DNA of 64,000 nucleotides, from contig OZ025214.1 of the NCBI GenBank assembly GCA_964019055.1, positions 7,247,858 to 7,311,857 of the forward strand, read 5' to 3'. Origin of the DNA: Anthopleura xanthogrammica. Taxonomy: Eukaryota > Cnidaria > Anthozoa > Actiniaria > Actiniidae. The position numbers were made by a program, and so were the translations under genes. Every line of letters starts with the position of its first letter. The first letter of the stretch is position 1. Positions 1 through 13,512 of the stretch are shown piece after piece. The notes beneath the pieces were generated by a model that did not search any database, was not told where the DNA came from, and was given only the letters and a program-made list of their open reading frames with translations.

Positions 1-1532
1 TTTTGTTTTCCTGAATTCTCAAGGTTTTTCTCCTTCAACAAAATTTAACTTGTATGGTACGAAGTTTGACTGTACTTAGAATAAATTATCCGCCCTGAAA
101 AGCTTCTAGATACATAAATAAAAACAACAATAATAATAATAGTTTTACCCTCAAAAATAAGCAACTATCGTGATAATTATATTCATTAATGTTTAGCAAA
201 AGCATAAGCACACCACCAAATTATATACAGTCCGTGTAATGATCAAGCAAGGTTGGAAATGACCAATAAACTAAAAAATATGGTAATATAATGTTAATTT
301 CACGAATCCCTATATGTGAATATTTTTTGTTGGTAAGTCCAAATTCCATGGCCAGCTTGTCTTGTAAAATATAAGGGGAAGAAACCGCCCTGTATGAAGT
401 AAATTTGTGTTGAAGGAGGAAGTTATTATAGATTCCTTATAGACATCCTGCTAAAGATGGTACATAGAAATAAAGAAATTTGAACGAAGGGCCTAATCTT
501 ACGTAATTCGTCCTCCGTCATTCAATTAGTACCAGGTAGCTAGGTCTCACACCCCATGGGCCATCATTTGGCAAAATCACTTTTTCACTGTACACAGACT
601 TAAGAGCGTACAAAATCTGTTGTGCAGATCAAAAACAATTTTTTTAAGGTAACTCGATGAGGTTTTCTTAGCACTCATCTTTCAAAATGAAATTACAAAT
701 CCACACAAGCTTTGCAAAAAGAAACCTTTCCATGGTTTTAAGAAAAATAAAAACGTTTTTTATTGTGTAATCGTTGATAATAGTTCAAGTTCGAGTTCAA
801 AATAACGTTTTTATGTTTTACATTTTTTCTTTATCGGTAAATGAGACCTGTATCACACCTGTTTAAAAAGTTTTCAAAGACCTGCATCTTTTTCCAATTC
901 CATTTATTGCTTGTCACATTATATTTTTAGCTGACAAGAATTACCTGCTGCTCTGTTGTAATTTCTGAACACTGAATTTGGTAACTATTCCTTGACTTTT
1001 GATTTCTTCTTGATATTGCAAAGTTTTTGTGTATTTACAGTTCACCTTGATTCTTGATTTTTGATTTTAAAACATTTTTGATACAACTGTAACAATTCGA
1101 GCGCAAACACTAAATCCGCAAAATAAAGTTTGAATTGTTAGTGCAGTGCGTAATAGTATTTATTTAATGACTTTTCAATAATAGTGGTAAAATACAAGGG
1201 TTAAGGGTTGGAAACGATAACAATCTTTGATAACATTCTCGTTGGACAACAACAATAACTTTCAGGAATATTTCTCCAACATTTTTTTACAGATTTCCTT
1301 ACTAAGAATTCTGTCTTATTTTTAGCTCCAGCATAATATTTTTCATGCCATATTAACTTTTCGTTTTCCTGTATTCTAGCTCAATTTGAATGTAGATCCA
1401 GTATATAGATTTACATCTATTTTTTGTTTCGTGCTTTGCAATATTATTTGTTTCAGGCAGACAAAAAAGTTTGATTTTGACCACCTGTCAATCAAACCTG
1501 TTCGGGCTAGATCGTTGTTTTGATATATAAAC
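1..1532. other. Intergenic DNA with a degraded M13-type upstream region
   Basis: I see no supportable gene here. Roughly 815..1090 resembles, on the same strand, 35240..35480, the region just upstream of the minus-strand M13 copy C. Shared pieces include the attacctgctg stretch and ctattccttgactttt. It also resembles the reverse complement of the conserved block upstream of the plus-strand M13 genes (ccaccggtaaat..cctgtttt). This suggests that a minus-strand family member once lay to the left. No exon 1 homology is visible further left. The rest is AT-rich sequence. Confidence 0.45.
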
Positions 1533-1849
1533 CACGTTTCTTTCTTTACTCTTGAACCATAAAGACTTTCATTAAAATAAAAGTAAAAATGAGTTCCACA
1601 ACAAGGACAGAAGGTTATCTTTCTCTGTGATTTTATTTTTTCTTTAACCCAAAGCGATACGGTTGCATTGCAACACAATTTTAAAACAATCTAGACAGTG
1701 AGGATAAGCTCTATCTTTCTAAACAGGGCTCATTACTTTGCTCATATAATTACATGTACTTTGTTGACTGGCACTTTAGCGACTTTTTGCCTGAAGGTTG
1801 TAAACATTTAGCCTATTAGTATTTCAATCGGTTAATGAGTTTGACTCGC

Positions 1850-1940
1850 GATACGATATGATACGATACGATAAACGTGTCTTGCAATAAGATAAACTCG
1901 TCTCGCGATACGAGAGTCTCGTATCGCGATATGATATGTT
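1850..1940. repeat. Palindromic cgatacgata repeat cluster
   Basis: Overlapping inverted copies of tcgcgatacgag / ctcgtatcgcga and cgatacgata lie about 0.9 kb upstream of the copy A start codon. The cluster also occurs in block B (about 38090..38185), where the repeat number differs slightly. It could extrude as a hairpin. No protein-coding content is seen. Confidence 0.6.
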
Positions 1941-2852
1941 TCTTTTGAGCGCTACTGTATGTTTAGGTGAATCAGATCCTTTAACACAGAACTGCGCTAA
2001 GATTCAAACGCCTCGCCGTGCAAATTAAAGACAATTTTCCATGTAAATCCGCGGTAAAATGGCCAAATGTTTGAACAGTAAAAAAAATCGTCCGGTAACG
2101 TGTAAGGCCATACTTAGAAATTGAAAGGGATGTCTAGACACCTGTAGTTATTGAAGCAGGTTTTTGCGATTCGTCTGTTAGCCTCGCCAAATGACAAATA
2201 ACTGAAATATTTTATATCAGTTGGAAATTAGTGTAAGGGAAAGAAGTCTATATGTATGTATTTTGCTGTTTCAAAAAATATGATGCTATGATCTAATAAA
2301 ACAGAGGATATAAGCAGGTCTTAATTTTGTTTTCTGTCTTCAAGGAAAGACAAAATAAAAAAATGGCAGCTACACAAAAAAAATCAAATGACTGTCAAAC
2401 GAGAGATTCTCAAAAAGAATTTTCAAACAAGTGGAATATGTGACCTTGATTGGTGTTTGCAATGGTCACAAAATGGCTACAATTGTAGTAAAAATGTTAA
2501 TCAAAAATCACGGTTAACTTTAAATGCAAAAAAAATATCCCGTTAAGACGAAATTAAAAGTCAAGAAATACGAGCCAAAATGTAGTATTCAGAGATTTAA
2601 GGACAGCTGCAGGTGATCCTTATCACCACCAACAACCACTATGACAACCATTGAATGAAATTTTTAAAAAAATCGAAAATTACTCAAAAACCTTTTTTTG
2701 AAAACAGGTAGTACGAGCGTATCATTTACCGGTGGAAAAAATCACATAATTTGTTTAAACAACTGAACTCGATCCAACAGACAACAGTTCTGGCAACACT
2801 CTCTGTTGAGAAAAGCAGCTAGTACCACGCAACAAGAATCAGTGTAGTCGTG

Positions 2853-5800
2853 ATGGCAAGACAGGCGAATGGTGGCAGCAGTGGGAGAAAAGAAAACAAG
2901 CGATGGTCGTTAATCCATGGTCCTCGTTTCTTGACAGTCTTCCTTTTAATATCCATGATCCACGTAGCAACAAGTCAGAACAAGATGAGCACTCTTGATC
3001 AAGGTTCAAACAACATTCGATCGTCAAGATATGCCAAGTCAACAGGCAAAGTCAACACTCAATCTAACAGGGTTTGTAACACCAGGGAATGCGTTTTGGC
3101 GTCCAAAGACATTAAAAAATCGATGAACCTCGCCGTGGACCCTTGCGATGACTTTTATGAGTACGCTTGTGGGATGTGGCCGAAACATAATCCTTTTCCA
3201 CCCGGCTTTACGTATTATAGTCAATTCGAAGTAGCAGTTACGAAAACAGATGAATATAAAAAAAAGAAATTAGAAACGGCAACAATAACTGTAATAGGAG
3301 CGAGCAAAGAAGTACAGCAAATGCCATCAGATTTGTATCTATCTTGCATAGACGTAGCGACCATTAAAAAAATTGGTGGCACTCCTCTGAGTGAACGTAT
3401 TACAGAACTGGGAGGTTGGGACATGAGTGGAACATGGGATGAAGATACGTGGGATTTTAACGAGACCCTTCTTTCTATGCATAAAATGAAACACGCTGGA
3501 GGGCCATTGTTTCTTGTTGGGTTCTTACCAGGTGGCATTAATAAAACAAACTTTGTAAGTATCTCATCAATGCATGAGCGATCAACACCAAACTCATACG
3601 TTACATTATGAAAATCCTAAAAATCTGAGAACTGGATTTAAACGTACTCAATCTGGCAATAGTCCTCTGCACAGTTCCCTGCCCCATCATGAAAGGAAGC
3701 CATGCCTTTAGATAGAACCGAGACCAATGGTAAGCTTGCTACAATGATAAAGACATGCGAATAATTGTACAAAGGCACAGCTACCTTTCAAAATGGTGCA
3801 GGGAACTGTGAAGAGGTCCGACTATTGTATTTTTTCTTTTTGTCGTGATCATGACTTGTCTAATGTTTAATGATTGGCCATTTATTGTTCTCACCATATA
3901 GATAATTCAAGGTGGACCAGCCCTAGATAAAGAAGAATATCTTAATCTATTATCAAAGGTACATAAACTTATTAAAATAAATGTGATTTTCTCAGTAATA
4001 AGTAATAAGTAAGTTAATCCTTTTTATTTCTACGATATCGATCGCGATCAATATATTTAAACGGGATATTTCTTTTGCAGAAAATGGTAGCATACAGACA
4101 GTTTATCATTGATGTTGTGGTTCTGTTGGGTGGTAATCCCAGCACCACTGCCAAGAAAGCGGATGAGATCATTCGTTTTGAAGCCCAACTCGCAAACGTT
4201 AGTAAAGTTTTGTGACCATTTCTTACAAAACAAAACAAAACAAAACAAAACAAAACAAAACAAAACAAAACAAAACAAAACAAAACAAAACAAAACAAAA
4301 CAAAACAAAACAAAACAAAACAAAACAAAACAAAACAAAACAAAACAAAACAAAACAAAACAAAACAAAACAAAACAAAACAAAACAAAACAAAACAAAA
4401 CAAAACAAAACAAAACAAAACAAAACAAAACAAAACAAAACAAAACAAAACAAAACAAAACAAAACAAAACAAAACAAAACAAAACAAAACAAAACAAAA
4501 CAAAACAAAACAAAACAAAACAAAACAAAACAAAACAAAACAAAACAAAACAAAACAAAACAAAACAAAACAAAACAAAACAAAACAAAACAAAACAAAA
4601 CAAAACAAAACAAAAAAGTCACATAAACACGGAAACACATACTTACTGCCATATATTTAATAAATTGCTTAATACACATGGATTGCGGATCATGCTATAA
4701 GAGAGCAAATGGAAAGCTATTTTATTTCGGTACGGCTTCCTGGATTTGGAATAGCCTCTGGAAAGATGTGGAACTACTAACTTGGTGGTTCGAATATACG
4801 TTTTTGCTCTAACGAACAATTTCGATGTTCAAAATCTCGTGCTGTTGAAACAAAAGATGTACAAATTCTTATAATTAATGTAGCGTATCGTATGATTTTC
4901 CTTTAAACTTGTTTCCTTTCCTTGTAATGCTTCGAAATGGGGCATTGAATAGCAATTATTGTTGTTATATACCAAGTGTCAAAGTTCATTTTTCTCGTAC
5001 TGTGATTGATCGAGAGGGTATCACGTGAAAGTGAAAGTTTCGATGTTTCCCCGGCAACGGCTCTCAGCGGGCAACAATATGTTATTTCCCGGGAAATAAC
5101 AAAACCGGAAGTTATTTCACCGGAAACGTAAGAGTTTTTCTAATTTTTTTAAAGTCAAATAATAAAAAAATCGAATACTTTTGTCTTGTTCTTTGACACT
5201 TGGTGTGTAACAAAACAATTATTGACCGGAACCTGGGGAAAGCAGTGTGTTTGATGACCCCCGGCGGCGATGTTTAGGGACCACAAAACACACTGTTTCT
5301 CTAGGTCCCCGTCAATTAGTGTTAAAAGTTTTATGCTTAATAGGTGTCTTTAAGTTTAGCAGGAGTGGATAACTTACTGACGACCACTAGAACCATTGAA
5401 CAACTTCAACAAGAAGTACCTAAGGTAATATGTGGATTAGTCCTTCATATGCTTTTCAATATGCTACTTTATATGTATTGCAACCACATTTAAAAGAATG
5501 ATACGTACATTTGAATGTTATCAAAAATGCTGAAGCTGAAAATAACATGGAAAGCTAATGTTTTTGTAGAAGATACTTTTACTTTTTTCACTAGCTATTG
5601 CTTTTTTCAATAATAGCTTTCGTGCAGTAGGAATACCCCATAAAAGAGGTCAGCAAACATTTCTTTTATTATCAAGTCCGCTTCTAACTTAAGTATTAAA
5701 AATTACTGGGTCAGTTTTCTTTCTTATAAACTATAAATGTTTATCTTGTTGTTGTTTTTTTTTTTTTTTTCTTTTTTTTTTTTGAATACTATTATTTCAG

Positions 5801-8800
5801 ACCACGTTTCATTCCTTAGAGTATAATTTTTTGATTAACGGTTGGGCAAGACACGTGAATTTTTCCATTTTAACTACTGTTTAATATACGAGTAGGAGTG
5901 TTTTGTCGGGTTTTTAAAAAAACACAAGGCAAAGCCAAGGCAAAGAATAGTCTAGGCATGCGATCTTTGTACGCACATATGAGGCGCACATACTTGCATT
6001 TTTCACTAATATTTAACCAATCATAGTTACCCAATTACTTTGATAGATGTAGTTATTGTATAGCTTAACTAGTAAACTTCGTTTTTGATTATGTCTTTCG
6101 GTCATTACCACATTACTGATTACTGATCACCATAAAACCTCAGTAGAAATTGATATAACTGAAGAGCATCTATAGCGCGAAAACTAGAAGCCGACATATT
6201 TTGGCATGTAGTATAGTCTTTAAATGTTCATTACATTATAGCACTCTGAACAAAATTTATCGATTCTGATTCTGGTCGAGAACAGTACAATTAGAGCGTT
6301 AATAGGTACTCCGTAGCGGTACCAATTAGGTCGCTATGGATCACTTATAAACAGCGGCAAGTATGAGTGTAAACAAAAATCTTTTTATGTATTTCAGTTG
6401 TCCTTAATTAGAATTTGTTAATTGGAGAAAATCGGCCAAAGAAACAGATGAATGCCTTCGCTTCAACATACTTGTCTTTATAAAATTTTGTTCAGTGAAC
6501 TATAAATAAAAAATCACACGACCTTCTTGTACAATTTGGAATTAATAGCCACTCTTAATGTTTTGAAAGTTCTTTAATTGCACTCTCCTAAAGGCTCGTG
6601 CAAATACAAGAACTTTCAAAACATTACTCGTACCTATTAATTTCCAAATTGTACTCGAGGTCGTGCGGTTTCCTATACTTATTAATCACTCCATGTGAAT
6701 TTCCAGAACAAAGTTATTGGCAATTTTTTTTTTGAAGGGAATCACCTTAACCATTACGTTGTTTTTTTTATTTCTATTAGTTCGACTGGCTTGATTACTT
6801 TAACAAACTGTTAGCACCAATTACGATTCCTAAAAGTGAAAGCATTGTCGTGCCTACGCTGTCTTACTTAAAGAAGGCGTTGGAAATAATAGAAAACACA
6901 TCAAAAAGGTGAAGTATAAAAACATTTTAATAAATAATTTCGGTGATTTACAGCCCTAGTGACATATTACACATACACACAATAACTCAAATTTGGCAAC
7001 GGCCACAAATGCAGATATGCGCGCAGACCTTACAGATGAGCTAATTGTAGACTAATGACCATGCAGCCAGCGCAATTCTTGATCGATCGGCTCCTCAAAC
7101 TTTTGGATCCTCATTTGTTTCGTAGAAAACATCTCCATGAGAGTAGTTTAATTATTTTCTTTTTATTCTGTGCTTAGCGTACTTGCAAATTACATGGTGT
7201 GGTACAAGATACAGAGCGAGATCCAGTGGCTTTCCAAACCTTTTACGAACGCTGAGCTAAAGTACAAGCAAGCAACAACGGGAGCTAAATCTGACAAAGA
7301 GCTTTGGAAAAAGTGTGTTGATTCAACTTTCGATACTTTTCAGGATATAATCTCCGCTGGCTATATCAATGATCACCATTTAGAACTCGCAAAGCCAATA
7401 AAAATGGTAAGTAATGAGTCTTCGAGTAGATTATTGCTGCAGGAAAAATTATTTTAGCACGAAGATGTAAGTGTAAGACTAATCCCCTGCACTACTGCGA
7501 TAACGCAAGTACGTCGAAAAATAATCGTTCTAGCTAGTGAATTATTTTCAATGATGTGGTTTTACAATAAAATGCTTTTGCCAAAACTCAGTTACTGGTC
7601 TCCCTGGCCATTGGGTTGTTCATTCCATCATTGCCGTCTTAGATTGGTAGGGCTGCGCAAAGAATACAAACAAGACATCGGTTAATTCATAAAATTCATA
7701 ACCCGGATTGTACAACTTGTTCCCATATTTCAAGTTATGTTTTTCTCAGACTGGTTATTTTTAGATTCATATTTCCCCCGTTAAAATTAAGTACCACAAC
7801 AAACGACTTTAAGTTTTACAATAAAACGAAGCTATAGCAAAATAATACAATAGTTTTATCAATAACGTACACTGAACAGGAGGGAAATGTGTTGTTTGCA
7901 TGCGCGAACAGTCACGCGAGTTTAACCGAAGCTTCGACTTCAGATCATTGAGCTCGAAACTGAGGTTTTCAAAACGATTTTATTGCTGCTTCCAAGTGGA
8001 GTGATTTTTGGGCAATTTGGGGTCTTGAAACGAACTTTCCGGTTGTTGATTACCACGATCAAGCCGTTACGGTTCAGCGGCTGAGCGCATGCTCATACAA
8101 ATTTCCCTCCTGTTCGTACACTGTGTCCTCTAGCTACAAAAGGTTTTGACCGTACTCGAGCTTCATTGATTGGCTAAGGCGACATTACTTGGCGGGAAAG
8201 CCGCTGTAAATATAGACGGTCTGGGAAATGGGCTCCTGTAAAATACAATTGATAATTTTAAACTTCAAGAACAGATCATATATACGCCCTGAAATCAAAA
8301 GCTACGCATCTCGTATACCGAGCAGGTGAGCCCGAGATTTCACCCATGATCACTGACTGGTTTTTCAGTCCTGTCGCAAATTTCATTTCTATGTATAAAG
8401 GTAAAAGAGATGTTGAAGGAAGAGATAAAAGCGTTTAAAGAAAACGTCAACTCGCTGACCTGGTTAGACGGTCCCACTAGAAGTGGTGTATTTGAAAAGG
8501 TATGTAACTAAAGACCAGCTTTAGTTAAACAATGACATGGATGTAAATGATGATGATGATCGAAATGCTAAATGCCCTGACTTAGGTCCATCCAGAGTTA
8601 TTTCAGGATTGAATCTGTGAGATAGCTGTACGTGCCCTGACCGCGTAGATCAACCAGTTGGTTTCCCGATTCATTATATAAGTTAACTGATTGATTTAAA
8701 ACTGATTTAAATCAGTCCATGCAGAGCTTGTTTCAGGGCATGGCATAATTTAGATCAGCTGAACGGTTGTTTTAGGGTTCAATTTTTGACTTCGCTATAG

Positions 8801-11800
8801 TACTACCCTAAGTTAGATAAACTAGATACGTCTATAGGATATTTCAGGGCTCAATCTGTGAAATAGTTACACCCTGACATCGACCAGGCCAGAGGTTGCT
8901 CAAGAGGTTTTTTTTTTATTTGAACAGCTTCAAGGCATGGGTAAAAGGGTTGGCTTTCCTGATTACATGTTGAACAGCACAAAAATGACTACTATTCTCG
9001 AAAAGTACCGAGGTGTAAGTATATGATTCTGGTACATTTATTATTCTGTTACTAATCAAAGACTTATTAGATACGTCATTTTCGATTACCAGCTAAAGAT
9101 CAGTAGAAAAGAATATTTCAAGAACAAAGTGTCCATCATTAAGAATTTACAGAAACAAAAACTAGAAGCCTTCAGAAAGCCAACTGATAATACACTGTAA
9201 GTACAACATCTTAATAAGACACTGGTAAATATTTATGGTTTGGGAGGGAGGTCGGAAGATTTAGGGAATTACATAGGTTTTAGTCAAGTGTGAGGGGCGG
9301 TGGAAATGCTGATTACAATTGAAGATATATTGAGAAATCTATTAACACACACTATTTTTTGCAAATAAAAAATATATAGAACTGATATTTTTAACATCTG
9401 CATGAAAATTTAAGTTTTGCCCTTATATTTTGAGGCATGAAATGCTTTGATCTCGGGTATAATTTGGCCATTGCAGGAAAACTATTCCATAACGTAACCT
9501 GGCAGACATAGTGGCAATGGTTGTTTGAAACGATTTGACACCAAATCTGGGAAGCATTTACCGTTTAAACGGCCCCAATTGAGATTAAATTTAAGCATCG
9601 CCAGAAATCCCCACCGTCAAGCGAAAATGCTACTCGACCCAGTCCCCCTCTTGTTATCTCCAAGGACTAAAAATTGATGGTAAAACTATACGAGTCGAAC
9701 TATTTCCTGTCAATTGCTCAATTACTATTAAGTAAATTAAAAAGTTATAGTTCACATGTCAAACCTTAGTATATAAGCTACTATGGTATGGCAAAAACAA
9801 TAAACAAAGTGTAAATTTGATGTAGCATATTTTAATCCTTGATTCTGCCTTTCGCGGCACTTACAAATTACAAAGCGAAAGGGGAAACTTACGTGTAGAT
9901 ACCAAAAGTAAACTATTTTTTCTCTTACAATAAATGTTTATATTAAAAAGTTGTAATGAGTGTCATGAATTTCAATAGACTAAATGTGAATTCCAAGTCG
10001 TTTTACCTCGTTAAAGAAGAAATAGATGTAGCATTTTTTCAATTTAAAATCGTCTTTTTTGCTCCAACGGATAAACACAATAACGGACTCCATATTTCCA
10101 AATTCCCGAGGCAATAGCTTGAATAATATTGAACGAAAACTAGCGAGTAATACATCAAATTGAAGCTTGTAAACAGCAGATTTCATATATATACGGCCTG
10201 GTTACAAAGTCTGAAAGCACATAGCATGATCGAGCAAGATTCAATATAGAGCATCGCTGACCTGAAGAAAAATGCCTGCAGGCCAGCGGGTCAGCGGACA
10301 TTTCGCGCGAAATTCGATAGGCAATATACGATGTCAGAAGTATTGAATATTTATGAACATTTAAAATTCAAATCAGCTATAACATTTTCATCGGAAGGTT
10401 GCCTTGATTATATTCGCAAAGAAACTCGTGATGATGTGTTTATTACTCTGTATATACCTAACGAATTTCTATATAAGTGGCATCAAATCAAAGTACTGAG
10501 AAAATTCCCCATATCATACGTGGAATTGCTCTATATTTCCCAAAGTATCCCAGCATGTTATCTAAAGGAAGAAGCTAAAGAACGAGTGGAAAAGCGCTTG
10601 AAAGAGTTATCTAGCTATGCTGCCAAGTCGTGTACTGGAATCCGCGAAAGATTTCGCGGGTTTATTTTGAAAATAAAAACAAAGAAAAACAAAACAAAAA
10701 ACAAAACAAAACCAAAAAAAGACCAAAAAAAATAAAAAATTGCCTGAAGTTCAACTTCTTATTTAGAGTTTTGGTATTGACCGCTGAAAACTTACGGCGG
10801 GCGCGAGGGTTCCGATTTCTGGCCATGGATTATAGAACACTAAGAAACACTAAGAATATTGATTTATTCTTTTAATTGTGACTTTTTTTTTACAGATGGG
10901 CTTATATAAACCCACTTAAAGCAAATGCCATTTACATTATTGTACAGAATAAAATGAGTAAGTAACATACACTAATAAAATGAACATTTACATTTGAATT
11001 TACGTTCAGTTGGCTTATACTGATTCCACTCTTGATTTCATTGAATAAAGCAATTCCAGCAATAATTCTTGAGCCACCATTCTTCTTCCGTAACGAATTC
11101 CTAAGGTAAGAAAAAAACATTAGTTATTTCAAAACATTGCGTTAATTTAAGTTGTGTTAATTGCTTTTAATGTTAATTTCCATATCACTAATAAAGTGGA
11201 ACGTTAATTCTCACGGTATGAAATTCTATCAATTTTATCCGAAATTTTCTTTTGAAAAATTATTTATCTATAACTGGATATTACAGCTAGTCACTTAGGA
11301 TGACTGACTACTTGTGAACGTTCAATTTTATCCCACGATGTCGGGGCACAAAAACCGCTCAATACCGCATAATAACTTTCCAAATTTTATTGAGGAACCA
11401 TACACGTTTCGAACTTCAACAGGGCAAAAACCCCGAATTTTGCACGGGACTCTATATTTTTCTTTGAATATCCTAAAACAAAGGGTAAAAATCAATCTGT
11501 TGAGAAAGTTTGAAAACACGTTATTATTAGAACTCATAAAAAAGCGTTTTATGTGTTTTGTTGTGGTCGTTTTGCCTGCGGCCCTCGGGATTTATATGGC
11601 TTTTTGCTCCCATGGCTCGGTATTTATTTCTTACATAATAAGGTAGTTTCTTTATAGGTTTCCCTATTTTGCTAAAACTGTGAGATTTGTCCATACATGT
11701 CCCCAATCTTTTATTAAAATAATTTGAATTTCTTTGAAAATAATTTTGTCGGGCTGACGGTACTTGTTTGTCAATTTTTGGTGACCATTTGGTGCAGATC

Positions 11801-13481
11801 ATGAGATAAGAAAAAGCTTACACATTTAGTGACCGAACTAGATATACACGATAATTTGGATTACAAATAAGAACACGGTCATAATAGTCGCAGCAACTTT
11901 GCTATGTTAATTTGGGACGTCTTAAAGAGACTTTAGACTTCTTTACGAATTTAGTTCTTAGACCCATTTACACCCGATTTCAAAACAGTGCGAACTATCC
12001 ACTGATATTCACTTGACCGGCCACAGGTAGCCCAATCCAAGGGTAAGTGGAGGAATTCGTGAATGATAGCTCCATAATTTTCGGCGATGAAATCAAATTC
12101 CGAAAGTTTGCACTCTTTTGAAATCGGGTGTAAATGTGAAGTTAAACATTCATAATTACCAATGATAAAGTAAGGAGATATCTTCAAAAACAAGACTTTG
12201 AAACGCAACGGAACTGCACTGGGACATACACATGAACTGATTATGTGGTGACAAAATTGAGGCCAACGCTCTGTTAATGAATGTGCACGTATTCGAGAAA
12301 CACTGCAGACAGATACTGGGTGTACACATGTATTGTACGAGTACAGTTTAATGTATATTACGATAGGGTTCAACCCTGTTTAATTGCTGGGTTTCAATCA
12401 GCTGATAAAAGTCTTTGAATCTCATTATCTGCTCCAAATTGTGGTCAAACACTGACCACCATGTGTTGTCAACCAGAAAGAATTCTATTGAAAACTTGTG
12501 ATTCAGCTGAGGAACATTCTTCACGAGACAGAAAATGACGTCAAGTCAAACCAAGCAATTTGTTTTCATGTTTTAACAGTTTGGGACATATATCAGGTCT
12601 TAGTTAGCACTTCTGGGCACTTATCCTGCATTTACTAATCTAAAACTAAAAATATGGTTATGGAAATAATTTCTAATTACAGAGCTTATAATTTGGGCAA
12701 CTTAGGTTCAGCTATTGCACACGAAGTAATACAGGCCTTTAGCATAGTCGGTAAGTCATTACATACGTAAAAAGAATTACGTGAACAATACTAAGAATGA
12801 CTGAGTTCTTTATATAAAAACAATAGCCATATTAGTATTTTTTTCATATAAACTAATAAGAATTTAAGTTAAGATTTAAAAAAAGCCTCATCAAGGTCAA
12901 GTCTCACGTAAAATCAACGACGACCCACAAAATTTCGTTGACTAAAGCCCATGCCTTCCATTTTCCATGCTGTCTTCAACTTGTGGTATTCCTTTTTTTA
13001 ACTAACTCCCCACGATAGTGACGTAGAAACCTCTATCTTTTAAAAGTGGACCAAAAGCTCGTGAATTATACATGATATTTGAAGCTGTTGAATCAACTTG
13101 CAGATCGTGTTTTATCACGTCTAAACTCACTCGGTTACACCTCGTGCTTCTGCTCGTTTATTAAACAGAAGTTAAGTTCTAATTATATATAATAAGGTTC
13201 TAATCACAATTGTAGAAAGCCCCTCCATAATCATGGCCAAGTAGTGTCGCAAAATTTGGTTTTCAAAATAGTTAAATATTGAATATAGGATATTGAAAAG
13301 AAACTGTAATTCAAGTAAGTTCAATTTAGCTAAGAGAAAGTCTCTTCAAACAATTTTTTTAACTTCTACCTCCACTCAAGCCACTTTGATATTATTTCAC
13401 TCCTAAAACGAAAACGCTGACACCGTTCATATGATGATTTTATATCACCTTGCAAATTTTGAAAAAAAACAAAACACATGC

Positions 13482-13512
<31 letters not shown>

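Noticed and set aside
2850..2852. GTG start one codon before the ATG in M13 copy A (and 39098 in copy B)
   Set aside because: Animal nuclear genes start at ATG; the ATG at 2853 / 39101 is in frame and follows immediately.
4014..4700. Long frames of repeated FVLFC / KTKQN on both strands (also 40262..41702)
   Set aside because: They are translations of the pure CAAAA tract in all frames, inside intron 3. They are not proteins.
5357..5424. Alternative exon 4 starting after tttag or tagcag
   Set aside because: Both choices reach an in-frame TGA. Starting at 5344 after aatag gives 27 open codons, matched exactly in copies B and C.
11951..12373. Resemblance of the antisense NYGAIIHEF to the M13 motif NYGAIG..HE
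   Set aside because: It is on the opposite strand to the gene, has no HExxH, and the true zinc-site exon is at 12683-12750. The likeness is coincidental.
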